Shown: piece by piece, positions 1 through 6,399 of the stretch
How the letters are laid out: the number at the start of each line of letters is the position of its first letter
Numbering within the stretch: position 1 is the first letter of the stretch
Source: an uncultured Gammaproteobacteria bacterium
Lineage (GTDB): Bacteria; Pseudomonadota; Gammaproteobacteria; Steroidobacterales; JABDMI01
DNA length: 9,096 nt
NCBI GenBank assembly: GCA_938039225.1
Contig: CALHVH010000252.1
Location: 1 to 9,096 of the forward strand
Reading direction: 5' to 3'
Notes under the pieces: generated by a model
Database searches by the model: none
The model's input: the letters and a program-made list of their open reading frames with translations, nothing else
Told to the model about the DNA's origin: nothing
Translations under genes and position numbers: made by a program

Positions 1-447
1 ATTCTTGACTTGCGTATTCGAGATAGTAGTTTTGGTGTAAGAGATTCTGCAGCTGGAGATACAGCTGCGGGTGGTCTACCGCTAACACTAGATGCGTTTA
101 TGGATATTGTGGTTACTTGGGATTACCCAGGAGGCAATACGGCTGTGGCACCACAGGTTACAGTTGAAGTAGACGGAACAAGCATTGGACCATTTACCAC
201 ATCTAATTCTCCATTTGGTGGCGTAACACACGTTGCAGTTAGGTTTGGTGATAATGGTGGTGCACGTCCTGCAACAGGTATAGTTAGTGTTGATGATTTA
301 GCGATTTATTCTGATACCGCTGGTACCACTGAAGTGTTCTCAGATGACTTTGAGTCATATTCAGATGGCGATTCATTGGATACAGACAATGCCGCTTCTC
401 CATATAACTCAAGTACTTCTGAAGCAACTGTTGGAGTGGAAGAATAA
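1..447 (+). CDS. 3' end of a secreted protein with a C-terminal beta-sandwich (LamG-like) domain, partial
   Basis: The frame is open from base 1, so the gene begins before the window; only the last 148 residues and the TAA stop are present. The visible part is rich in Gly, Thr, Asp and Ser, has almost no Cys, and alternates beta-strand-like stretches (DIVVTWDYP, VTVEVDGTSI, VAVRFGD, VSVDDLAIYS). This pattern is typical of concanavalin/LamG-type sandwich domains in secreted marine enzymes. It ends with an acidic tail containing DDFESYSDGDSLD. The N-terminal, possibly catalytic, part is not visible, so no enzyme activity can be assigned. Because an alginate lyase follows 117 bp downstream on the same strand, a role in binding or degrading algal polysaccharide is a reasonable inference. 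The fold call is by eye; that this is a real, partial, exported protein is fairly sure. Confidence 0.7.
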   Translation: MLDLRIRDSSFGVRDSAAGDTAAGGLPLTLDAFMDIVVTWDYPGGNTAVAPQVTVEVDGTSIGPFTTSNSPFGGVTHVAVRFGDNGGARPATGIVSVDDLAIYSDTAGTTEVFSDDFESYSDGDSLDTDNAASPYNSSTSEATVGVEE

Positions 448-504
448 TACTGTTCTACTAAAATCTACCTAAGCTATATTCGCGTTTAGGTTTTGTAATA
501 AATC

Positions 505-539
505 AAAGCCTTTGAGGGTCATTCTCAAGGGCTTTTTTT
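505..539 (+). terminator. Rho-independent terminator after the beta-sandwich protein gene
   Basis: A 12-bp stem (505-516 with 524-535, one G-T wobble) has a 7-nt loop and runs directly into a T tract at 533-539. It lies 57 bp after the stop at 447 and 25 bp before the alginate lyase start, so it should separate the two transcripts or attenuate read-through into the lyase gene. Confidence 0.85.
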
Positions 540-564
540 AAATATTTTAATTGCAATAAACACT

Positions 565-1839
565 ATGTTAAAAAAAATATCATTTAGTTTAATTACAGCA
601 TTTACTTTAATCGCTTGCGGTGGCGGCGGATCAGATAGCCCGCCTCCAGTTGTCACTCCCCCACCCGTAACAGTAAATACACCAGCAACTTTTTCTGGTG
701 CAACAAGCGGAAATATTGTTGCAGGTGACACGGCGCCACTGACTGGCTTAGTTAATGTTACGGATCCTGATGCAGGAGAAGATGCCATAATTTCTCAAAC
801 TAATGCGACCCAAACTTATGGAAGCTTTAGTATTGGTACGGATGGCGAATGGACTTATGTATTAGATAACTCGAATAGTGAGGTTGCCGCACTTGTTAGT
901 GGAGACAGTTTGACTGAAGTGATTACTATAAGCTCAGCCGATAATACCGCTACAAATATTACTATCACAATAAACCCAAGTGACGGCGGAGCTGGAGCCA
1001 ATTTAGATTCTAACCTACCACCATCTGGTAATTTTGAATTATTGGACTGGAAGCTTCAACATCATCTTGATGACGATGGTGATGGTAGATCCGATCAAAT
1101 CGATGAAGAAGACTTAGCTGATGGTTATGAGAATTCAGATTTCTTTTACACGGGCAGTGATGGGGGTATGGTCTTTAAGGTGCCAATTGCCGGAGCAAAA
1201 ACTTCACCAAACACCAGCTATACACGAACAGAGTTAAGAGAAATGTTGCGAGAAGGTAACCGAAGTTTTTCTACTCAAGGTGTTGGACAAAATAACTGGG
1301 TATTTGGAAGCGCACCAGAGTCTGATCGTAGTGCAGCGGGTGGCGTAGATGGTGTATTAACGGGAACCTTAGCAGTTAATCATGTAACAACCACTGGTAA
1401 TGCTAATCAAGTGGGGCGTGTTATTTTTGCTCAGATACATGCTAATGATGACGAGCCAATTCGATTTTATTATCGTAAGTTACCAAGTAATGATAAAGGC
1501 TCTATTTATTTTGCTCATGAATCTCGTAATGAGCCAAACGATATATATTTTGAGATGATTGGTAGTCGTTCTCAAAGTCAGTCTAACCCAGATGATGGCA
1601 TAGCTCTGAATGAGAAGTTTAGTTATGAAATTGCAACTGTTGGTAATGAGTTAACGGTTACCTTAATTCGTCCAGGCAAAACTGACATTATTGAAACCGT
1701 AGACATGAGTAATAGTGGATATGACGTCGGTGGACAATACATGTATTTTAAAGCGGGCGCTTATATACAAGATAATACGGGTGATGATGCTGATTTTGCT
1801 CAGGTAACTTACTATGCCTTAAGTAATGAGCATGATTAG
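565..1839 (+). CDS. Lipoprotein alginate lyase, polysaccharide lyase family 7, with VCBS-type repeat
   Basis: Cleaves alginate by beta-elimination, most likely at the cell surface. Residues 1-18 form a lipoprotein signal with lipobox LIAC and Cys18, followed by a Gly run and a Pro/Val/Thr linker (22-40). Residues about 43-138 match the VCBS repeat pattern: VTDPDAGED, YGSFSIGTDGEWTYVLDN, then a SGDSLTE segment. The catalytic beta-jelly-roll (about 152-424) carries three PL7 signatures: RTELREMLR (221-229), QIH (290-292) and YFKAGAYIQ (394-402). By family knowledge the active site is an Arg of the first motif, Gln290, His292 and Tyr400, all present. An acidic DDDGDG stretch (169-174) at the domain entry may bind calcium or simply be the usual PL7 subfamily-5 N-terminal loop. 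ATG at 565 is chosen because it gives a perfect lipoprotein signal; no strong ribosome binding site is visible. Subfamily assignment is tentative, family assignment firm. Confidence 0.93.
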   Translation: MLKKISFSLITAFTLIACGGGGSDSPPPVVTPPPVTVNTPATFSGATSGNIVAGDTAPLTGLVNVTDPDAGEDAIISQTNATQTYGSFSIGTDGEWTYVLDNSNSEVAALVSGDSLTEVITISSADNTATNITITINPSDGGAGANLDSNLPPSGNFELLDWKLQHHLDDDGDGRSDQIDEEDLADGYENSDFFYTGSDGGMVFKVPIAGAKTSPNTSYTRTELREMLREGNRSFSTQGVGQNNWVFGSAPESDRSAAGGVDGVLTGTLAVNHVTTTGNANQVGRVIFAQIHANDDEPIRFYYRKLPSNDKGSIYFAHESRNEPNDIYFEMIGSRSQSQSNPDDGIALNEKFSYEIATVGNELTVTLIRPGKTDIIETVDMSNSGYDVGGQYMYFKAGAYIQDNTGDDADFAQVTYYALSNEHD

Positions 1840-1950
1840 GTAGATGGCTAATTGGTTTAGATAATCTTTTACAGATATTCTTATTCTCTAAATCTTGTTT
1901 CATTATCAGACTTCAGTATAAGTCGTAGCAATCGTTTTATTTTCATATCG

Positions 1951-2014
1951 AGCTTTCAAACCAGATCTTCAATGCATCTGAAGATTGCTGTGAAAGCTTC
2001 TTTAAAGCGTTTCA
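1951..2014. repeat. Nested and competing inverted repeats in the convergent spacer
   Basis: Between the lyase and lipid-kinase stop codons, AGCTTTCA (1951-1958) pairs perfectly with TGAAAGCT (1991-1998). Inside it, ATCTTCA (1965-1971) pairs perfectly with TGAAGAT (1979-1985). The 1991-1999 arm can instead pair with 2005-2014 (TGAAA with TTTCA, GCTT with AAGC, one bulged G). A T run follows at 2027-2033, 12 bases after the second hairpin. It may act as a terminator for the lyase transcript, but the T run is too far away for a canonical one. The rest of 1840-2042 is AT-rich and shows no gene. Confidence 0.5.
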
Positions 2015-2042
2015 CAATGACGATAATTTTTTTGTATTTAAT

Positions 2043-2963
2043 TTAACAGAGCAAACTGAGTTTCTGTTCCAGTATTTCCACAGAGTATTCTGTGCAAGCC
2101 TTATCAATAATCTCTCCATCAGCGATTACTGGAATAGGGATGCCACTCTTCAATGAAAATTCTTTGCACTGTATATGTGTGACATTTGGGTTTTTGAGAT
2201 GTGTGCCGCGCATTAGCTGGAATATCAACGATATTGCTCCCAAACGACTAACAGCTGGTGCGATGATTGCATCGATGAGTCCGTCATTGATACTGGCTTG
2301 AGGCGCAATGTTAAATGAACCTCCATAACAAATACCATTTGATACAGCGACTAGAGTTGCCTTTGTTTGTGCTTGGTGATTTTCGGTTTTAATTTTTATC
2401 AAAGGGTTTGGTACCCCTTTTATTAAATGCCAGATCAGCGCCACTACATAAACGGCTTTGCCTCTCAGTAAAGGTATTTTGGACGCGGTTATTCCACATG
2501 CAGCATCAAAGCCCGACCCGATGTTATTCACAAAATAAGAATGGGGGGTGGTATTCGTGCTAATTTTAGCAACATCAACTAGATGTAAGGATGAATTCAA
2601 CAATAAGTCACATGCTAATCGCCAATCTCGGGGTATTTTTGCGGCTTTGATAAAATCATTTCCAGTCCCAACGGGTATGATGCCCAGCTTGCTTGTAGTA
2701 GACGGATCAATTTCTTTGGCCAGCATGATGCCATTCACGGCTTCATAAATACTGCCATCACCGCCAGCTACAATAATGGTTTCACATCCACCCAAGCAAG
2801 CTTGTTTGATTTGTTCAATCAAATCACCAGGACCACGGCTAAAGCTCGCTTTTGAGATCAAGCCATTTTTGTGTAAGTAATTGCGAATTTTAGGTGCAAG
2901 TTTCTTGCCTTTCCAGCTCCCTGCGGCAGGATTAATAAATAGTTTGGCGTCCCTCAGTTGCAT
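2043..2963 (-). CDS. Diacylglycerol kinase family lipid kinase (YegS/DgkB type)
   Basis: A soluble, membrane-associating ATP-dependent kinase of the DAGK catalytic family, expected to phosphorylate a lipid alcohol such as diacylglycerol. Residues here are counted from ATG at 2963. The nucleotide-binding domain shows FINPAAG (9-15), the hallmark GGDGS (67-71) and PVGTGNDF (97-104). The C-terminal sandwich domain shows NGICYGGSFNIAP (209-221), NDGLID (226-231) and DGE (282-284), giving a complete family profile at normal length (306 aa). No membrane segment is seen. A TTG start at 2972 would add three residues and overlap the upstream stop. ATG 2963 is preferred, five bases after that stop, though neither start has a good ribosome binding site. 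It is co-directional with and almost touching the 378-aa gene upstream, so the two are probably cotranscribed. The actual lipid substrate is not determinable. Confidence 0.92.
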   Translation of the reverse strand: MQLRDAKLFINPAAGSWKGKKLAPKIRNYLHKNGLISKASFSRGPGDLIEQIKQACLGGCETIIVAGGDGSIYEAVNGIMLAKEIDPSTTSKLGIIPVGTGNDFIKAAKIPRDWRLACDLLLNSSLHLVDVAKISTNTTPHSYFVNNIGSGFDAACGITASKIPLLRGKAVYVVALIWHLIKGVPNPLIKIKTENHQAQTKATLVAVSNGICYGGSFNIAPQASINDGLIDAIIAPAVSRLGAISLIFQLMRGTHLKNPNVTHIQCKEFSLKSGIPIPVIADGEIIDKACTEYSVEILEQKLSLLC

Positions 2964-2968
2964 ACTAG

Positions 2969-4105
2969 TCAAGCTTGCTTTAGTTCACTTAACTTAATTG
3001 TCCCTAAGGTCTTTTGTTTAAGGTGCTTGCGGAATTTTTCCATTACAGGAAGTTTTTCAATCCATGGAGAGGCACTGGCACGATCAGGATCGGCTTCACT
3101 GGCTGGACCAACAAAGCCTTTGGGAATCTGACTGTATAAACTATCAGGTTCATCATCAAATTCAAGGTAATGAAACTCAAAGCCTGGAATACAAAGATTA
3201 TCATCAATTTCAGCATCAACTGCTCGTACCCCATAACTAATGAGTAAATCATCTAAAGGTTGTGGTGGAATAATCCATGCTTGTGTCTGGCCGGTGATAA
3301 ACAGATATTGCACCTGACGATTTTTTGAGGCAATTCGATATTTATTGATTTCTCCTCCGTACATTTTGCTTCTGGAGTAACTGGTATCAATTAGGCCGTA
3401 TTTGAAATCCGGCTCGTAGCCAGCCTCAATGCGTAAACTGCCAGGCTTATTGGGATGCTCAAACCAAGCAATTTTATGGTTTTGATTGATTGCGTATTTG
3501 GGGGTTTGCATAGCTTTAAGTCGGGGTTGAGTAAAGTCTGCATAAGGCTCAACACGATTCTCAGGGGCGTTACGTAAAACCAACTCTTGGGCCATTTTAT
3601 CAATAATGACTTCTGCTGAACTACGGCTAATAGTGTCTAAAGCTGCATCCATCTCATACGGTAAATTAGTAGTTTCTTCAGCGCTGTAATAATTGATTGC
3701 CCCTTCTTCTATAACTGGCTTGAGATCACCTTTACCAATCCAGTGTTCTTTACCGGTTTTGATTAGATGACTAGCTGAGCGCCAAATTAAAGAGGAGTCT
3801 TTGTAGAAAATGCGAGGGTATATAAAATTTTTGTGTTTACCTTTTTGAGGCATCACTAAATAGGCTACAAAAAACCTAAATCCTGCTTCGCGACGAATAT
3901 CAGATAAAAAATAACGCACCCCAAAAAGATCAATTACATGCTTAGGTGGACGTGTGCGTGGTAGATAGTCGGGTGCTCGGTCTTTGGCTTGTCCTTTGAG
4001 ATCTAAGCGGTAGCCATTTTTAAGTAAGTTTTTAAATTCAAGACCAACTTGTTTTTCCGACCAGTTCTTAGGTGCAACGTTTTTGATAATAATAGGCTTA
4101 AGCAT
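2969..4105 (-). CDS. Conserved-looking protein of unknown function, 378 aa, paired with the lipid kinase
   Basis: I do not recognise this family. The protein has no signal peptide, lipobox or membrane segment, so it is probably cytoplasmic. It is rich in Lys/Arg and aromatic residues. Segments that look conserved include FGVRYFLSDIRREAGFRFFV (61-80), a basic stretch around QKGKHKNF (87-94), FIYPRIFYKDSSLIWRSASH (94-113), PYEMDAALDTISRSSAEVII (149-168), a strand-rich middle (207-275) and an acidic segment EFDDEPDS (315-322). The tail is Lys-rich (about 351-378). No Walker, nuclease or helix-turn-helix pattern was found. ATG 4105 is the first start in an open frame. The lipid-kinase ATG lies five bases past its TGA, suggesting coexpression and possibly a link to lipid phosphorylation, but that is inference from position only. 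The gene is divergent from plsY across 53 bp. Confidence 0.85.
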   Translation of the reverse strand: MLKPIIIKNVAPKNWSEKQVGLEFKNLLKNGYRLDLKGQAKDRAPDYLPRTRPPKHVIDLFGVRYFLSDIRREAGFRFFVAYLVMPQKGKHKNFIYPRIFYKDSSLIWRSASHLIKTGKEHWIGKGDLKPVIEEGAINYYSAEETTNLPYEMDAALDTISRSSAEVIIDKMAQELVLRNAPENRVEPYADFTQPRLKAMQTPKYAINQNHKIAWFEHPNKPGSLRIEAGYEPDFKYGLIDTSYSRSKMYGGEINKYRIASKNRQVQYLFITGQTQAWIIPPQPLDDLLISYGVRAVDAEIDDNLCIPGFEFHYLEFDDEPDSLYSQIPKGFVGPASEADPDRASASPWIEKLPVMEKFRKHLKQKTLGTIKLSELKQA

Positions 4106-4111
4106 AATGTG

Positions 4112-4121
4112 AGAATATTCT
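4112..4121. promoter_or_regulatory. Perfect palindrome in the divergent plsY / 378-aa-gene spacer
   Basis: AGAATATTCT is a perfect 10-bp palindrome in the 53-bp spacer (4106-4158) that must hold control elements for both directions. A TATTAT box for the plus strand overlaps its right side (4123-4128) and a CATAAT-like box can be read on the minus strand (4124-4129). No convincing -35 partner is seen for either. It could be an operator or chance in AT-rich DNA. Confidence 0.3.
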
Positions 4122-4144
4122 GTATTATGGAGAAATTAAATTTA

Positions 4145-4162
4145 ATGTATTTTATATTTTGA
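4145..4162 (+). other. Possible 5-codon leader minicistron (MYFIF) overlapping the plsY start
   Basis: ATG at 4145 opens a reading frame of five codons ending in TGA at 4160-4162, which overlaps the plsY TTG start (4159-4161) in another frame. A GGAG at 4129-4132 is the only Shine-Dalgarno-like sequence nearby, 12 bases from this ATG. It could support translational coupling into plsY or be coincidental. Confidence 0.3.
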
Positions 4163-4818
4163 CTACTTTATCTCTTTTTCTACTGGTTTTGTTGGCTTAT
4201 TTACTGGGCTCGGTAAATGGCAGTCTTGTGCTTGGGCGATTTAAGAATATAGATATACGTAGCCAGGGTAGTGGCAATGCTGGAGGAACTAATGCATTGC
4301 GTACTCAAGGCTTTAAATTTGCCCTAGGTGTTATTTTAATAGATGTTGGCAAGGCCATATTTGTGGTTACCTTTCTGCCTTACTTGTTTGTGAAATTAGG
4401 ATTGCTTGATAATGCAATTGACCAAAGAGTTATTCTTTTTGCAGCAGCAGCGGTGGTCATTGGTCATTGTTATCCTATATGGCATGGCTTTAATGGTGGC
4501 AAGGGTGCGGCTACTTTGATTGGAGTTTTACTAGCCTTATCGCCCGTTATTGTTATGTATCTACTGCTTGTTTTCTTTACTTTGTTGATATTAACCGGTT
4601 ATGTTGGGCCCAATACCGTTGTAGCAGCCTTATCAGCGCCGCTGATTTATGCCTTGCGAACCACAGAATTTCTAAAACAGGATATGTTTTGGTTTTTGTT
4701 AATCATGGGAATCTTTCTGATGTTTACTCATCGGTCCAATCTAAAAAAACTCATGCAGGGTAATGAGTCTCGTTTTGAGAAGGCTAGACTATTACATCGA
4801 TTAATCAAGAAAAAATGA
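4159..4818 (+). CDS. plsY: Glycerol-3-phosphate acyltransferase PlsY
   Basis: An inner-membrane enzyme that transfers the acyl group of acyl-phosphate to glycerol-3-phosphate, making lysophosphatidate, the first step of phospholipid synthesis with PlsX. All PlsY signatures are visible: GS..GS...GR at 17-27, GSGNAGGTN at 37-45 and GHCYPIWHGFNGGKGAAT at 102-119. Hydrophobic segments lie near 3-22, 54-76, 91-110, 123-147, 150-167 and 176-190. The length (219 aa) and the basic C-terminus fit the family. The start is unusual: no in-frame ATG exists between the upstream in-frame stop at 4105-4107 and the conserved first helix, so TTG 4159 is chosen, with ATT 4156 a rarer alternative. The last four bases overlap the birA start (ATGA), indicating translational coupling. 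It heads a probable plsY-birA-coaX operon. Confidence 0.95.
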   Translation: MTTLSLFLLVLLAYLLGSVNGSLVLGRFKNIDIRSQGSGNAGGTNALRTQGFKFALGVILIDVGKAIFVVTFLPYLFVKLGLLDNAIDQRVILFAAAAVVIGHCYPIWHGFNGGKGAATLIGVLLALSPVIVMYLLLVFFTLLILTGYVGPNTVVAALSAPLIYALRTTEFLKQDMFWFLLIMGIFLMFTHRSNLKKLMQGNESRFEKARLLHRLIKKK

Positions 4819-5606
4819 ATAATCCGGATCAATTATCTTCACGAGAATTTCTGCGACACTTCTCTCCCGCTTATAAAAATAGACTGCAAGATTTAATTAT
4901 TTTGCAAGAAGTCGCTTCTACTAATGATCATTTATTTACCTTGGACTCGCCCGAACCTTCTAAGGCGATTGTCTGTATGGCGGAAGAGCAAACGGCTGGC
5001 AAAGGCACTAAAGGCAGAAAATGGCAGAGTGAACTTGGGGCCTCGCTAATCTATTCAATCGCTTATGTGTTTGAGTCCGATATAAAGGATCTTTCTGCTC
5101 TAAGTTTAGCGATTGGGGTGGTGGTTCAACAAAGTTTAGAGGAATGTTCTTATAACGGTGTGCAGTTAAAATGGCCGAACGACTTGCAGTACCAATTTAA
5201 AAAACTTGGTGGCGTTCTGGTAGAGGTAAAAAAAGTTGGTAAAAATTTTCACTTGGTGTGCGGCATTGGTATTAATATCAAGAGTAGTTTGGATGCCAAA
5301 ACAATCGGACAGCCATTTACAGCGCTTGAACATATTTCAAATCAACAAGTGTCTCGTAATAAAATTGCCGCTGTATTAACCCAAGGTTTATTGAATTTGT
5401 TTTCCTTGTATCCACAAAGTGGATTTAAACATTGGCAAGCGCAATGGCAATTGCTTCATGCTTATCAAGATAAAAAAATTAGAGTTCAGCAGTCAACTGG
5501 AGAGCTAAACGGTGTAGCGCGTGGTGTGGATGTTGATGGTGCTTTATTACTTGAGTCAGATAGCGGTTTACAAAAAATCATATCGGCTGATGTCTTTGCG
5601 TATTAA
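4815..5606 (+). CDS. birA: Biotin-[acetyl-CoA-carboxylase] ligase, short form without DNA-binding domain
   Basis: Activates biotin to biotinyl-AMP and attaches it to the biotin carrier protein of acetyl-CoA carboxylase. The catalytic domain starts near residue 28, with ASTNDHL (34-40), the biotin/adenylate loop AGKGTKGRKW (61-70), LKWPNDL (118-124) and KKLGGVLVE (129-137). Next come CGIGIN (149-154) and a C-terminal SH3-like domain (about 215-263). At 263 aa it lacks the N-terminal helix-turn-helix of E. coli BirA (321 aa), so it should not act as a biotin-operon repressor. Aligning the loop with E. coli GRGRRGRKW puts Thr65 at the position of Arg118 and Lys63 at Arg116; the rest of the loop is conserved. 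The ATG overlaps the plsY stop by 4 bp, so translation is probably coupled. Family assignment is secure; the effect of Thr65 is unknown. Confidence 0.95.
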   Translation: MNNPDQLSSREFLRHFSPAYKNRLQDLIILQEVASTNDHLFTLDSPEPSKAIVCMAEEQTAGKGTKGRKWQSELGASLIYSIAYVFESDIKDLSALSLAIGVVVQQSLEECSYNGVQLKWPNDLQYQFKKLGGVLVEVKKVGKNFHLVCGIGINIKSSLDAKTIGQPFTALEHISNQQVSRNKIAAVLTQGLLNLFSLYPQSGFKHWQAQWQLLHAYQDKKIRVQQSTGELNGVARGVDVDGALLLESDSGLQKIISADVFAY

Positions 5607-5615
5607 ACTGTTCAT

Positions 5616-6383
5616 ATGAATTTATTTATAGATATTGGTAATACTTCGCTGCATTGGCGTAAATCAGCTGCACTTGAAACAGCTTCACCAACAATTTCTG
5701 TGCGACATAATAAAGACTTTCCTGCTGCCCTAGACATACTGGCGGCAAGTTTGGGGCAAGTTCGAATTGGTAGGGTTCTAGTCGCCAATGTGGCTGGCAA
5801 CGCTGCAAAAGAGGCTGTTTACGCTTGGTCTTTAGATACTTATTCTGTAAAACCTTTGTTTTTGCAGTCTCAAAACAGTCACAATTCGGTTGTTAATGCT
5901 TATGCAGAACCTCATCGACTTGGTGTGGATCGTTGGTTTGCTGTATTAGCTGGACATAACTTGATTCAATCCAGTCAGGCTGTTGCGGCAATAGTTGTTG
6001 ATGCTGGGACTGCAATGACTATAGATGCTGTTTTGCAAGATGGTACTCATCTTGGAGGTAATATTATTGCAGGTTTAGAATTGCAGCAGCGTACCTTATT
6101 AAAGTCTACGAGTGATATTAATGACAGTCATGGTGAAGAATCGGTTTGGGGTTTAGATACTTCAAGTGCGGTTGCAAATGGAGCATCATTTGCATTGCTC
6201 GGAGCAATTAGCTTAGCCGCCGAGCAGTTACAAGAGCAAATAGGCGGCGGCCGTATTCACATTTTATTAACCGGTGGCGATGCAGAAACACTTGAGCCAT
6301 ACTTTATTGGCCGTGAGGATATTGATTTCTCGGTGCACAGTAACTTAGTCTTAGATGGGCTTGAAGTTTTTCTTAAGCAATAA
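5616..6383 (+). CDS. coaX: Type III pantothenate kinase
   Basis: Phosphorylates pantothenate with ATP, the first step of coenzyme A synthesis; type III enzymes are cytoplasmic, usually dimeric and resistant to CoA feedback. Family motifs are all present: DIGNTSLHW (6-14, with the phosphate-binding Asp6), PHRLGVDRWFA (99-109, Asp105), VVDAGTAMTID (127-137, Asp129), GGNIIAG (147-153), NGASFALLGAI (188-198) and LLTGGDA (217-223). At 255 aa it has normal family length. ATG 5616 is the first start and begins right at the expected motif. It follows birA by 9 bp, so the two are very likely cotranscribed, a common gammaproteobacterial arrangement. The downstream lipase gene is convergent, with only 12 bp between stop codons. 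Confidence 0.96.
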   Translation: MNLFIDIGNTSLHWRKSAALETASPTISVRHNKDFPAALDILAASLGQVRIGRVLVANVAGNAAKEAVYAWSLDTYSVKPLFLQSQNSHNSVVNAYAEPHRLGVDRWFAVLAGHNLIQSSQAVAAIVVDAGTAMTIDAVLQDGTHLGGNIIAGLELQQRTLLKSTSDINDSHGEESVWGLDTSSAVANGASFALLGAISLAAEQLQEQIGGGRIHILLTGGDAETLEPYFIGREDIDFSVHSNLVLDGLEVFLKQ

Positions 6384-6399
6384 TTCTAAAGTTGCTTAG
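6373..6399. repeat. Small inverted repeat spanning the convergent coaX/lipase stops
   Basis: TAAGCAA (6374-6380) pairs with TTGCTTA (6392-6398), extended by one T-G wobble, around an 11-nt loop holding the coaX stop; the right arm holds the lipase stop. No T tract follows on either strand, so it is not a canonical terminator, but it is the only structure between the two convergent genes. Confidence 0.35.

Noticed and set aside
10..12. TTG as the start of the first gene
   Set aside because: The frame remains open to base 1 and the protein begins mid-domain, so the real start is upstream of the window.
467..491. ACCTAA...TTAGGT hairpin before the first terminator
   Set aside because: It has only six base pairs around a 13-nt loop with no T tract comparable to the real terminator at 505-539; probably chance.
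525..788. 87-codon minus-strand open frame
   Set aside because: It lies opposite the lipoprotein signal and Pro/Thr linker of the alginate lyase; its sequence is low-complexity and it has no family features.
2970..2972. TTG as the lipid-kinase start
   Set aside because: ATG at 2963-2961 is only three codons later, is a better start codon and still precedes the first conserved strand.
3043..3252. 69-codon minus-strand frame overlapping the 378-aa gene
   Set aside because: It is on the same strand as and nested in the longer gene, in another reading frame, without motif or start signals.
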